64,000 nucleotides of DNA, taken from assembly GCA_002633005.1 (NCBI GenBank), contig NMRA01000401.1, forward strand, positions 331,827 to 395,826, read 5' to 3'. Numbering within the stretch: position 1 is the stretch's first letter; every line of letters begins with the position of its first letter. Below, in pieces: positions 13,601-25,770 of the stretch. Below the pieces are notes generated by a model. The model was not told the origin of the DNA. It did not search any database and saw only the letters and a program-made list of their open reading frames with translations. Source of the stretch: Phoronis australis. Its lineage: Eukaryota > Phoronida > Phoronidae. Both the position numbers and the translations under genes were made by a program.

Positions 13601-15019
13601 AAGAGGCAGGGCAAAAGTTCACCAACCAAATCATACGTCATTGAAACTGCCGAAAAAGTTTCACGAGCACACATTCCGTGTATAATCTCCAACGCAGGAA
13701 AAGCGGATTGTCCTCAAAAAAAAAAACAAACAAAAAACGATACGGCAATTTGCTTCAGCTGCACTATAGAGATAGTTACAAAAATAAGCAAACTGGGAAA
13801 CTAATTGTCAACGAAGAGCAAATGAATTCTTTGATGTGGAGCACTCTTTCTTACTATCGTAAACGTCATCTGGAAACGCAATTATACATGGTCATCATTC
13901 CGGGAATAAAGGAGATAGTCTAATTACAGATTCTTACCAGTCACGCGTTTATTCATCTCTTTTCCATTTAGAAAAAAACTGTTGACTCATTCGCTTCTAG
14001 ACTCATTTTGAAAGAGGTGGTGATTAACAGCCAGTAAGCGGATTCTCATTGCCAAGAATGCCGGAACACGCCTAGTCTGCTTTCGAATTTAATTTTCGTG
14101 AGAGACACGCGAGACCTAACACAGTTTCATAGCTTAAAAGAAACTTTCGCGAGTTATAGCTCACTTCAATTTCAATAAAAAGCTACCGACGAGACAAACT
14201 GACCAAGTGCTCAGAAATCAGTTCAAATAAAAAATGAAACGGCAACCTTCACGATTAATTATCAAAAAATTCTTCGAGTACATTAAAACAGACAATTCCA
14301 TGAAGTAAATGGTCATGTCTTCCTTACTCACAATCAAAAATTCCCAATTGCAAACCGGATTAGTTAATCACACAAAATACATCTCAAACTTTACTGAAAT
14401 CATAATAGGAAAAGCCTTTCATTTCCAGTCAAACCAATGACAAATCCATCAATTTCGACCAGGGTTATTGGCCAACCCTGTATGCTAAGCTGGTCCGCTT
14501 CACAATATTCACCACTGATAGTGCCGTTCTGGCGTGGTATTTTTTATCCCGTTTTTGAAAATTAATAGTCTTATTTACGATTTACTTTGGTAGCGGTGTG
14601 AAAATGCGTGATGTTTGCGTAAACTACGTGCTGGGTCCGTGGACATAATACACTTCAGAAAACGAAAGATCACGCGAATCCTCGCGAGATATCAACATGC
14701 ATTACACTTAAGCACAGCTTCACTCGCGAGATTCTTGTGCCTAAGATAATTCCCACCAGGTTTAGTCTACCCAGTGCAACTTTCGAAATATTCTCATGCT
14801 GTCTTTACCTTGTTCAACTGTAACGACGTGGTTAGGATCGCAGACATACGACGCGTTGCCATTTCGCCCACAGTGATTCACATCCTTCCGGGGGTTCGGA
14901 TAGTTCAGGTAGGACCACGCGCCAGTGACATACGGGCTTTCTTCACCACTGACACAGCATGACAGCGCTAACAGCGAAGTGACAATCAATGGACAAACAG
15001 CGACTTCGAAAACTCCCAT
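10652..15019 (-). CDS. MOLO1/TPM-like secreted protein, complete (4 exons, 209 aa)
   Basis: Exons on the minus strand: 15019-14809, 12844-12706, 12346-12208 and 10792-10652 (stop TGA). They sum to 630 nt in one frame, with phases 1, 2 and 0 and all introns GT-AG. Exon 1 gives a signal peptide (about residues 1-25), W35, YPNP (40-43), C50 and CDP (60-62). Exon 2 has a KCPC motif and ends KKM. Exon 3 reads KDFAFHLYQNGW then FGNCDELTIILYS. Exon 4 begins LYFMTGNTARL and carries VYYGLRDAIDRL. This order (YPNP, CDP, W.FGNCD..., TGN, GVYYG) is typical of MOLO1/TPM-type domains. Unlike nematode MOLO-1, I see no transmembrane segment after the domain, so it is probably secreted. Ligand or receptor partner is unknown. 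The last intron holds a CTCF-motif repeat array. An unseen extra C-terminal exon is unlikely because exon 4 has an in-frame stop. Confidence 0.72.
11440..12020 (+). repeat. CTCF-motif repeat array, left copy
   Basis: Diverged units of the same family as 27470-28270. Each has a core like CACTAGGTGGCA followed by GTAGTCGGAGTCGTCC, and later GCCAAATTTCATGAAAATCAGT and GAAGATACAGAGGTG. Core motifs lie at 11451-11463, 11606 (degraded), 11750-11762 and 11880-11892. The array is in the last intron of the complete MOLO1-like gene. Confidence 0.75.
12028..12087. repeat. TG-rich microsatellite
   Basis: Imperfect TGTG/CGTG tract at the edge of the repeat array, about 120 bp from exon 3 of the complete MOLO1-like gene. 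Confidence 0.8.
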
Positions 15020-15329
15020 TGTCGCACCAACCTAGAAGAATTCGGACAAACTTAAGTTGTAAGGAAAGGGCGCCAGGGAGTCTTGCCAAATAATATACCA
15101 TTGTTTTTTTCTAAAAACATCTGTTCTGTAACTGATAATAAGGCATTAAAACAGTCAAGTGTTTCCGTCCCTCAAAGCGGGAATTACATGTATGAACTGC
15201 GTTGATGGTATTTCAAATCAGTCGGTCAAAGTTGTTTATGAATTCCAAAGGCTCAGAAACACGAATTTAAGCTGGATGGCATGTATCCGAACACGTGCCA
15301 CAACCACTCGCAAGAAAAATGAATTAAGA

Positions 15330-15835
15330 TTAGGTAAGACCCTATAAAAACTCCAAATTTGGTTAACTTCGCAACATCATTTCTCAGAAAACGGAAAGTT
15401 GGATTCTTATTAAACTTTCTGATATTTTGCTTTACGCACTGTTCTCCAAATTATTGCAAGGATTTGTTTTAAAATGTTCCACTTTTGGATGAAGGGAAAT
15501 CAAAAATAGACCAGGTGTCACTTTTTTGAACTTTAAGGTTGCATAAAACGAAAAAGAAATGATAATTAAGAAAACTGTAATAGCGCTGGTCATGTTGTTC
15601 ATACCGTTGCTTTGCTATCAATGTACCTTTGTTATTTTTGCTTAATTCTACTAAAAAGACATGTTCACCTGACCACGTGAAGTGACCAAATTAATTGCAG
15701 ATTGGTGTCAAGTCAAAAATCAAATTCTACAGGCTTTCTACGTTCGGAAAATGTATACTTTCACTGACTTACAATCAAATCTTTCGTAGACATTCGGCTG
15801 AATGTAGAGACTTGTCGATAAGGTCCTACACATAA
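15330..15835 (+). repeat. Interspersed repeat family 1, copy 1
   Basis: About 500 bp, from GTAAGACCCTATAAA to GATAAGGTCCTAC. It shares blocks with copies at 36285-36575 and 56586-57022, such as CCAAATTTGGTTAACTTC, TACTAAAAAGA, AAAATCAAATTCTAC and GACTTGT.GAT. The ends are partly inverted (GTAGGACC / GGTCCTAC), which suggests a nonautonomous DNA transposon. Confidence 0.6.
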
Positions 15836-18537
15836 CTAGGAAACAAAACACGCTCACCGAGACAAAAAAGGGCCGGGAGGGACTTCATGGGTCTAATTTC
15901 TGTACTCGAAACTCGACTCCAAAATGCCCCCTTTGCACACTTCGTCAGTGTAATCTTACATATTATACGTACACTGAATGATTTTCGTCGAATCCTGCCG
16001 CATGACTAGTGATGTTATCATGAGTCTAAGAAAGCGTGGAGTTAATTAGGAGTTCGGAGACAGGATCCTAGCTGCGTACAAATCACGAACGAAGAATACA
16101 ACACAGAATGTATAAAAAGAAATCTGAGAGGGAGGGAGTAACACGAAAATCGCAAGGCTATGATATAGTATGATAGGGGGCAGCCCGGGGCCAGATCATC
16201 GGACACCGCTCTAATCCAGGTCACTGAAGGCGAGTGAAATTTGATTCATTACTTGTGACTTCTTCATGCAGAGATCGATACTTTATTTTTGACAATGATC
16301 ACTACAATACAGTGTTTGAAAATAGCAAACAGTCTATAGTGTATCTTACTGCAGACCCTGGATGTTGTCTAATGTACCGGCGGCATAAATGGGGCGAACG
16401 GTAACACAGCAAACTAATAAACTTACCATCAAACGGTACTCTCAGTCGGAACGAACCCAGTCCTATGGTCCCAAGATATAATGGCGTTGAAGGTAAATAG
16501 TTTACGGACTCTTGACCGAGCACACAACTTGAAGAACTTCCGGAAACGCGCCGTGAACCAGGCTTGTGGTTTGTTTCAGTGCCTGCATATGGTTTTAACA
16601 AAAACCGTATGCCAGGTCAGACGAACCGGTTTTAAATAGGTCAAACCATTTACAAAACATTCACCGAGATCACTCATCAACATAGCAGGCGTAAGGGGAT
16701 TGTTATTGCCGTTACTTTGACTGGCAGTACACCCTCGTATGGAGGAAAGGATCAGGAGTATATATTATGTGTCAAGGCAAAGTTGCACATAGTGTACACC
16801 AACGTTTCTGTACAATAGTAGTTTCTCTAAATTGTAGTAATTCACGGGTATCTCATTCTGTTATTACATATTACTTTTATGGGTTTAGACCCGAGTGATT
16901 ACTGCATGTGTGACCATTTTCATAACTTTTATCTCAGTTTTATTTACACCTATATCACGGCGTTGTTCTCCATCTTTAGCTTATATAAGTTCCATATCTC
17001 CACGTACGTGTACCTGTTAAATGTAACGTCGTAGAAATAGCCCAACTGGCTAATGTTAACATGTTCTTCGAAGAACGTTAAATAAAGAGTTGGGGCACCA
17101 CATTGGGAGAGGGTATAGCGCAAGCAAACGTCGTGTGTAAATTAATTTTTACGCTAGTAAATTACGCAATTATTATAAACTTTATAAGTGCGCAAGTTTC
17201 CCCCGGTTTGGCCAACCTCCACTTATTGTGGTCCGAGGGCCACATCAAAAATACTGTCGTGCGTCGTGGCTGTAAAAAGCTGACGTAACTTATGCCTGTT
17301 CAGTTTGAGCTAATGGCGTTCGGAATAAAATAAGACTCTATACGACAGCTAGTGTCCCAACCCGCAGCACTCATTAATATTGATGGTTTCTTAACCTGAA
17401 TTTAAAAAAAGAAATAATAAAAAAAAAAATCACGCATAACTACATTAGATTTCACAGAGTAATTTTCCCTTCTTTGACTGGACACTCTCTAGGCCTAAGT
17501 TGAATCCAAGTATTACAATGGCACCAAAGCTAAAGCTGGCACCATGTGTCTATGGCTGGCACTCTGAACGATTACACCGAGAGGACCCCACAAAAACAGG
17601 ATGTTGTTGCGGCCTCTATAGCCCTTATCAGACCAGTGGAATTTCCCTTGTGGTGTCAAGAGACAATTGTGACACAATGGAAAAAAGAATATCCAAAAGG
17701 TACTCCTCTTTGTTGTATGGGAAGCTCGACATCTGTTTTCGCCTTGTTCAGACCGACGATTATGGCACCAGCTCATAATGTATGCATAAATCAAGGACGT
17801 ATTAAATTTCGTATCTTTTAATTTGCTTAATTTACCTATATTTCACTCCTTTGACTGATACCATCACCAGAATACTTGCCCTCGCCCCGACGCCGCATAC
17901 AAAGTAAGTCTCGAATTTGCTCATCGCCAAATGATTGCGCGTGAAAGTGAAGTTACGGACGGCAAAAATGTGACTGTCCGGCGGCTGGGTCCCTCCAACT
18001 AACAGCCAGATGATCCGAGACAGTCGTGTCATTAGATGGGTTTACTGCGGTCATACAACAAGACGACGTGTGTCCTCCTTTGATGAAAAAGTCGCCGACA
18101 ACGAGGCAAATTCCACAAACGGATTTAGGGTTGGGAAGCAATTAGTCCCCTTTCATCGGACACGTCTAAAATATAAAAAAGAAAAATGCCATCGGTACCA
18201 GTATCGTTTTTAGGGCTACAAGGATATTTTCCTTTGAAACTTGTAGTTTTTGTCCCCACCTCTAGGACATCCAACTGAAGCGGCCAGCTCAGTCCACACT
18301 CGATTGAAGGCAAAACCCAATGACTGAAACGGAATGTCACCAACTTCTTCATGTCGGCTATTAAAATCGCTGTAACCAAATTACCAGGCTGGGAAACGAT
18401 GTACCAAGGGGACCTTAAATTTGAAACATTTGTTTTCCAATTTTGAAAACACAACGGTTGTCTTTGTCTTCTTGAAAATTGCCCCGACAACACTTTTCGG
18501 CCAGTTGCTGGTCGTCAACGCCAACAACTTGCCTTTT

Positions 18538-18693
18538 CATGGGCGGCGCACCATAGGGGGCTGGGGGGGGGGGGGGGCTAAAGCCCCCACTTTTTCAGGG
18601 CTACGCCGCACATGGTCTATATGCAGTGCACCACAGGTGGCTGTGAGGGGGCTCAAGTTAGTCCCCACTTTTTTCAGTGATGAGCCGTCCATG
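18538..18693 (+). mobile_element. Concatenated inverted-repeat element, 2 units
   Basis: Begins CATGGGCGGCGCACC and ends GAGCCGTCCATG, an imperfect inverted pair. Inside are two units with the hairpin GGGGCT...AGCCCC followed by CACTTTTTTCAG. It contains a run of about 15 G. Same family as 23604-23900 and 44113-44178. Confidence 0.7.
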
Positions 18694-20558
18694 CATAACC
18701 TTAAAATTTTCTGTTCAGATGATGTGGATTGTTTTGCACTACCTATACAAATAAACGTTTTAATTTAGCGAATTTCATTGCTCGTGTTTCATGGTTTATC
18801 CCTCTAGTGCCAGCCTTGTTGTTACAGCTCAGACCCCTCTGCAGTTTGGTTCTGACTGGTTGCTAATTTGCCCACCAGCCAAGTGAAATTGAAGGGATAA
18901 GTGTGTTTTGCTCCATGAATGTCAGAAATTTTAAGGTGTTGAACCCTAATTTTGAATTGGTGATAGTCACTTAGAGGGTGTTGGATTTTGAAAACCGGTT
19001 TGCCGTTAGTTCAGTGGAGAAAAATGTTTCTCAAAACGTGGGACCTCTCCCATTATTACCTTTGAAGTAAGTGGTTTTTGGGCAATTCGAGTGTGGGATA
19101 CCTTTTGAGATTTGTTCCTGTAAATTAAGGTGGTTGAGTGGAAAAATTCTTGTTTGGGAACTGGCAACAACTTGATTGTTATGGTCTCGGGGCGAGTCGT
19201 TTTGCAGTAATCGTCGCATTGACTCAATTCTGCCGCAAAATCGAATATAATCCAACTAAAAATCCTGTAACGTAGATTGGCAGCTGTGATACTCAAACTC
19301 ATCTGCGCAAGTGACTACAATTGACACTGCACTGCAGCGATACTTGTGCTGGGACAGTACCTTAATGCGACATCCAAGTCTTATGCAGACGGAACTTCAT
19401 TACAGCCACTGGAAATGAGGTGTAAATGTAAAAAAGAAAACAGTATGCGACGACATTATTTTTCCGATAACTGCTTTTGGGAATGGACGACGTAGAATGG
19501 CGACAAAAATAAAAATGCATTTTAATGGCTTAGTTTCGCCTTTTTAGTAGATCATCCAACTAGTGCAACTTAGGTCTAGTGCACCTTTGCACTTGGGCAC
19601 CATCGGAATAACGCACTTTCGTACTCCAGTGAGCTGCTCCTGATCAGCCTTATCTTTGTTTTGACTATAAACTTTCCTGGATGGATAAAGACTTAGAAGA
19701 CGTTGTACTTTTCCTTTTCTTCATGGACGCTTTGTGAACCATGAAAACTAAAGCAAACCAGCAAAATTCACGTTCGGCAGAGATTTTGTAAATGATTTTT
19801 CAATATACCGAGGGACAGAAAATAATGCAAATTTGTCACTGCGGTTTGCACTCTAAAATATCGCACGTGCACTTCATACCAGACAAATCGCTACCCTTAC
19901 AAACCAACTCGTGTTAGTTCAAAAGAATCGCAATATGAAACCGACCCTTTCGCAACAAAATGGTTTAGACTGTGTACGAAAACAGACGAATGGAAAAACG
20001 TCAAAGGAAACCGATTATGTAGCAAGTCAGCCGTATTTACGGAAAGAAGGCTGGCATATTTTCCGAAACAGTCAAACATTTTATGCGTTTGTTAAAGATA
20101 TTAGTGGATTTAAACACGTTCTTTTTAATGTATGTAATTGTATCTCACTGGTAAGAATTTAATATTCTTCCATACTTATTTATCATTAGGCAAACACAGT
20201 TTGTTAGAATTATCCTTCATAATCTTAGTTACCAGCAAAATCAACAAATATCTCAATAAATGATAGTCATTTGAGTGAAATCGCGAGACCCAAAATACAA
20301 TGCCTCGACAAAATAAATCTTCAAAACGCATTAAATACGGATGTTTAAACGAGGCCGTCCGATTTTCAAGACATGCTAACCGTACCGAAAATACACACAG
20401 GGTTGTACTTTTTTGAAATTTTTCCGAAAACACGCCAATGGACGAACTTGTTTTGGAGTGAGTCTGTATTTTCGGAAATTCCTGGTTGTTGGCATTTGAC
20501 GTGTACAATTGGTGACGTCGAACTATTCGTGACGTATTCACTTTACAAATTCTGTAAA

Positions 20559-22919
20559 ATGAAGCCGGGAATGGCTCACAGTGTCATTCGAAACTTTATA
20601 AAAGTTACAATATTATGGTTTATCCACTTTATTTTGCGAATTATGCTGAGAACGACTGAGAAAGTTTACTCTGTCACGAGGAAATTCTCACGCATTGTGT
20701 CTTTTGGCAACAAAGACGCCTCTGGAACCACGGCAGTGAATGGCGAGTGGTCAGGAGACACATCTTACGCGTCCAAAAGTGTTCACAAAGCAGAAGCTGA
20801 TATTAAATTAATGGAATCTTATGTCAGGTGCGTAACAGATTTGTGTTGTCTTCTTGTGACAGCATCACGTCGCAAAAAGGTAAACACTGTCCGCAAATCA
20901 ACTGACCTTGGTGGGCATGTCACCGAGTGTGAAGTCGAGTGCAAAGTTGGAAACTCGACAAGAATCTACAAAGAAGACGCAAGACTTCGGAGGAAGTGTC
21001 CCGCGATTCCACAGAGAACGACGAGAAGGTAAAACTGAATGTCCATGAAAATACGGATCTAACAAATGAACAGAACGATCCTCCTGATGACCCTGGTGTT
21101 GAAGGGAGAGAAGTCATGCATTTGAACGGCAGAAACAAACCAGGCGACGTCGAAGATGTTCAACAGGAAGTCATTCAGTCGTCAAGTACCACTGGGTCTG
21201 CTGATGAGGCTTATAAGTAGTGAGGAAAATGTCCTGAAATCCGAAAACAAACCCGTTCAAAATGACCACTTAGAAGTCGCCACACTGCCTGATTTTACTA
21301 AGACAACCGAGTCTACAGTTTCGGAGGAAGTGTGCTCCATTTCTAAAAAGAAAGATGGGATGTGGAAGACTAATGACCATCAAAAGTCGGACCTCCCAAA
21401 TTCAACAAAAGCACCAATTGGTAACCCTGATGGTAGAGGGGGAGAAATCACGAAATTAGATGACAGAAACAAACCGATTGACGTTGACAATGTTCGAAAG
21501 GAAGTCGTGCAACCGTCAGATATCGCTTGTTTCCCTGATGGTATGAAGAAAGTCTTGAAATCTAAAAGTAAAAGCGTTGAAGGTCACCACTTTGAAGACG
21601 CCACCAAGTCGACCGAGTCTAGAGTTTCTGAGGAAGTTTGCCACATTCCCACAGACAAGGATGAATTGCTGAAGAAGAATGTCCATGCAAAGACTGAGCT
21701 GCCAGAGTTAATGGCAAGTCAAATCCCTATTATTACACCAGAGGAAGAAAATTGCATCGTAATACGAAATATTGAGGAAATTCCTGCGGACGCTGAAGAC
21801 TGTGATATCCATGGGTTGCCTTACGGTGCAACTTTTTTCTCTATTGAAATAGCTGCTTCAGAAATCATCCGCCGTAGCTCTACATGTATGATTGATACTG
21901 GAGAGAAAGAAGCCGGTAAACTGGAAGGCATAAACAAGCCAGACTACATTGAAGATGTTCGACAGGAAGTCATACACTCGTCAAGTATTGTTGATTTCGC
22001 TGACAATGATGATAGTAAGGAGAAAGTCCTCAGTGAAATCTGAAGGTATATCCGTTGGAGGTCGCCACTTAGACGACATCACACTGATAGATTTCAGTGA
22101 TTCGACAGAGCCTACAATTTCCTCTACGATTGGGGAAACCTTTACACAGGACTCACGACGACCCGCATCTGAGACATTGTGCAGCAGATCAGGCAGCGTC
22201 GAAGGTAAAAGCCCAGAAGATGCAAATTTGCGTAGCTTCGCTAAGTTGCCCCAAGACGCCATTTCTTCTATAAATCTTTTAGAGTACATGTTAATAGATG
22301 AAACTGTTGAGGACAAAATAAAATTTCAGAGCAGTGGTCTGCCCGGCAAGCGTGAAGACATGCCACTGGCACTGGACGATGTTAAACCTTCTAGTGTCAC
22401 CACCTGGCCTCACAGACACATTTCGTTTCTGACGTTGCATTTTCCAACGAATATTGATATGTCCGTTAATGATGAAATTAATACCACATACCTTCAAGCT
22501 AAGAACGAGCCAGGGGAGGTTGAGAATGCTCGCCTAGAGGACCGCAGATCGTCTCCTTTTGCAACGTTGCCTCAGAATGATTTTGTTTTGCTGGTGGGGA
22601 TTATTCAATGGACACTGAATACAATGGTAAAAGTAAAACAAGATTGCAAATTAGCAACAAGCCATACGTAACTGACGGCATTTGTTCAGAAGACGACAAG
22701 ACGTTTGTGGATGTGCCTCTTGACGACGATTCTTCTGATTCAGAGGATACCCACAGAATTATCGGTGATTTTACGGATAAATCAAATTTTGTAAAACGCG
22801 AAGGACTTCTCAAGCGTTTGAAATCACGATTCAGACAGAATCGTCACGTGGTCAAGGTCTGTGCTACTTCCTCTTTGCAGGCGCAAAGTTTCGCCTCACG
22901 ATGGCGGCATTTGATGTGA
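20559..22919 (+). pseudogene. Frameshifted gene for a degenerate repeat protein with N-terminal hydrophobic segment
   Basis: I recognise no family. A likely start ATG at 20559 (context AAAATGA) opens a frame with a hydrophobic stretch at about residues 10-30 (VTILWFIHFILRIML), then a polar region. From about 20.95 kb it contains repeated modules with core NKPxDVEDVRQEV (near 21133, 21468, 21931 and, degenerate, 22500). Each is followed by K-V-L-K-S...SVEG.H.ED and TKSTES.VSEEV. The modules run through frames 1, 2 and 3 with shifts near 20.95, 21.22, 22.02 and 22.60 kb. The last frame is acidic (PLDDDSSDSED), then basic, and stops at 22919. AATAAA follows at 23124-23129. Either a decaying pseudogene, assembly indels, or unrecognised small introns. 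The module repetition across frames shows it was once one reading frame. Confidence 0.45.
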
Positions 22920-23603
22920 TGTAGTGCTTGTGAAGACGAGAACACCTACATGTATGCCAGATTATACGACTGACGGACAGAAGTATAAGCTCAATCTTCA
23001 GCGCCTTTTTAACACTTTTAACGTTTTTTATCATAACATACGCTGTACCTCGTTGTATGTTTTGGAACCATAAAGTCTCTGCTGTGCACACATATTGAAT
23101 GTAAATTGCACGAGGACAGGCAAAATAAATGAAAGTACAGCTGCAAAGTTTATTTTAAGTGTGTTTAAGCTCAGTGAAAGTACGCTGAGTACTCTGTAAC
23201 GGATATACTTTTAGTGTAATGAGCCACTCCCTTTTGCCGACTATCTAGACTGACACCACAAGACAAGTTACAAAGCCATCTGGACACTGCATGTCCAGAT
23301 GAAAACTGACCAGTAGGCAGATTGTTCGAGGTTTCGATTCAATAAAGACTGCCAAAATTGTTCGTTGTTAGAGGCATGCACAACGCAATCTTGACGTTAT
23401 ATAGCGTAGTAGCCAGCACACTAACTCGGGGCAGCTGGAATATCCAATCGCGTCAAAATTCCGAAATTTCGATTAAAGCATATTCATAAAAGACCCGGAT
23501 TTAACTATCATGTTTACTTATTATCCACACAGCATTTGCCGAGAATAATATTTTCAACTCGTCGGTAATAGCGAGCCCAGTTTCATTCCCAAAGTCCCTA
23601 ATA

Positions 23604-23900
23604 CATGGGCGGCGCACCATAGGGGGCTGGAGGGGGGGGGGGCTGAAGCCCCACCTTTTCAGTGCTACGCCGCACATGGTCTATAGGCGGTGCACCACAG
23701 AGGAGGCTAAGAGGGCTTTAGCCCCCACTTTTTTCAGTGCTACGCCGCACATGGTCTATAGGCGGTGCACCACAGGGGGCTGAAGGGGCTTTAGCCCCCA
23801 CTTTTTTCAGTGCTACGCCGCATATGGTCTATAGGCGGTGCACTACAGGGGGCTGAGGGGGCTTTAGTCCCCCACTTTTTTCAGTGCTGCGCCACCCATG
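23604..23900 (+). mobile_element. Concatenated inverted-repeat element, 4 units
   Basis: Outer ends are CATGGGCGGCGCACC and its near reverse complement TGCTGCGCCACCCATG. Inside, four head-to-tail units of about 72-80 bp each carry GGGGCTTTAGCCCCC, CACTTTTTTCAG and then CTACGCCGC...GGCGGTGCACCA at each junction (near 23685, 23761 and 23833). So each unit has its own terminal inverted repeats. Confidence 0.85.
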
Positions 23901-24638
23901 CTAATTTTGAGGCATTTAATAAATGCCCAAGGTAATCTTAGTTTAATTGATAGCTTAGGATTAACAGAAATTCATTTAAAAATGCTCTCCAAGATCAACC
24001 GTGCTGTAAAGTTTGTTTTGGTACTTGGTTTTATTTTTTTCATCAGTCCCAGTCAAAATTGCATTAAATCATATTTTTGACAGCAGCCCTCATGCCAACT
24101 AGAGGAACACTGAGTTATACACAACTCCCAATTTGGAGAACAGTGTATAAAAAATAAGTGCAGATAGTATGGTACACATACCAGACCTGTCCAGGCCGCC
24201 GCGGTGCGTGGGCCCACACCTTTCACCTGTAACAATTTTTATGCTATGTGTAGTTAAAACCAAGTTAAGGACTAGCTACTGTAGAAATGTCTAGTAGTGT
24301 GCCCAGTGTGTCCGGCCAGTAGGACTTGACTGAACATTTGACTTTGACTTAGTACTAAGTGGACACTTGTCAAACTTGCCTCCTCCCTAACAGAGCATTA
24401 AACATAGTAGTTTAAAGTTTCGTGATACGAATCAGATAAGCCAGGCTGGCTGAAGTCAGCCAAATTTGGAATTTTTCTCCTACCCTTCATTAATTTCAGA
24501 ATGCATGAATTCACAGCTCTTACTAAGCACGAAACTCTCCTCGTGTGACCTCTTACTACTACATCACAAGACCATAACAATGTGTCAGCTGGTACAAGTT
24601 GAGTGTTACACTATAGTACAGATGAGTTCTTCAATAGC

Positions 24639-25770
24639 CAGGGTTCGACATAACGAGCTGTAGGTCGCATTTGCGACCTGAAATTTGGAAATGCGAGCTG
24701 AGATCTTTGTCGATTAGCTCGTATCAAGTCGCAAATTGCGACCTGTAACCGATATAACCCAGAACTGATACTTCCCTGTGGCGATGATGCTTTGGTGGAT
24801 GTTCTCTAAACGTTATATTCTATGCCCGTAGCCAGCTATTGCAACTAAACGGGTACTACAGGTGCGAAATTGTGGTTAGCGAACTTTTTATTCTTCTCTT
24901 CATGCAGTTCAGGCTAGCGCCCACCATAGCGCACTACAAACGACCGCGCGTGGCTTAAAATTGACACGAATCCTATATAGTCACTCTCATTTTACACAAC
25001 AAATTCAATAAACGTTGTTTCTCAATATGTAAAAGCCAAAGTTAACACTAGTGACATGCGTGTCGTTTTGTGACTGACCTATTTTTTCCGTACTTGGAAG
25101 GGGTGTTGAGGAGCAAACCCGAGTTACCCGATGGAAACCCGCACCGAGTCGGCGATTATTTCGAGGCTATTCATTTCATGGAAAAGTAATTGTTGAGTAC
25201 GCAAACAGCATAAGTACCACATTTTTGTTGTGAAATTTGCACTGAATTGTTCCCGCGCATCCAAATACGTCATTCGGTTAGGGCATCGTTTCAAGGATTT
25301 CTTTCGAGAGATGTTTTTCAAACGTCGAGTTAAGTTGCAAAATTTGGGATGCGAACAAAAAGTGGAGGGAATCTGCACTCCGAGTTAGTTTGGATCTTTA
25401 ACGCTTTGATGACACCCAGTAGCAGGTGAGAAGGCCTGGAAAAATAGTTAGAAAGCACTGATTCAATTTTCACGTCGGCAACTTGCCTTACGCTCTAGCG
25501 CCTTTGAATGGCGGTCGTGAAGAACACCAACGCCGTACCTGCAAGAACGAACTCGATTTTGCGATCTGCAATTTGTGAGTGTTTAACGCTGCAGGTAAGA
25601 GCATAATCTAAACATTTCTCGATGATCTAAAAGTCAATTTTGGTGCGTAAAAATGGCTGGAAAATTTTGCGACCTGTCATTTATGAATGGAGCTAGATTT
25701 TGAGAATTTTCCTGGGATTTTGGCTAGGTCGCAAAATGCGACCTGGTGATTTTAATGGCGTGGAGCCCTG
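24639..25770 (+). mobile_element. hAT-like nonautonomous DNA transposon, about 1.13 kb
   Basis: Starts CAGGGTTCGACATAACG and ends with the reverse complement of CAGGGCTCCACGCCATTAA. Both ends continue inward into a palindromic GGTCGCATTTGCGACCT-type block. AATAGCC occurs directly outside both ends, consistent with the target duplication of about 8 bp of hAT elements. I see no transposase coding. The minus-strand open frame at 25124-25378 (84 codons) is repeated in the second copy and resembles nothing I know. Confidence 0.75.

Larger units (their letters stand above)
15020..20558. other. Mostly gene-free stretch with repeat relics
   Basis: Upstream of the complete MOLO1-like gene. It contains an interspersed repeat copy (15330-15835) and a concatenated inverted-repeat element (18538-18693). 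Minus-strand open frames at 18125-18493 and 19006-19302 and a plus-strand frame at 19911-20162 have no motif I recognise. I cannot support them as genes. Confidence 0.4.

Noticed and set aside
17500-17821. Overlapping open frames of 91-93 codons on both strands
   Set aside because: No family resemblance, no splice context, and equal openness on both strands suggests chance.
18125-18493. 122-codon minus-strand open frame
   Set aside because: Looks fluent but matches no family I know and has no splice or promoter support; left out as a gene.
19006-19302. 98-codon minus-strand open frame
   Set aside because: No motif, no exon partners found.
23604-23900. CRISPR-like array
   Set aside because: The units adjoin without unique spacers, have terminal inverted repeats and occur at other loci; the genome is eukaryotic.
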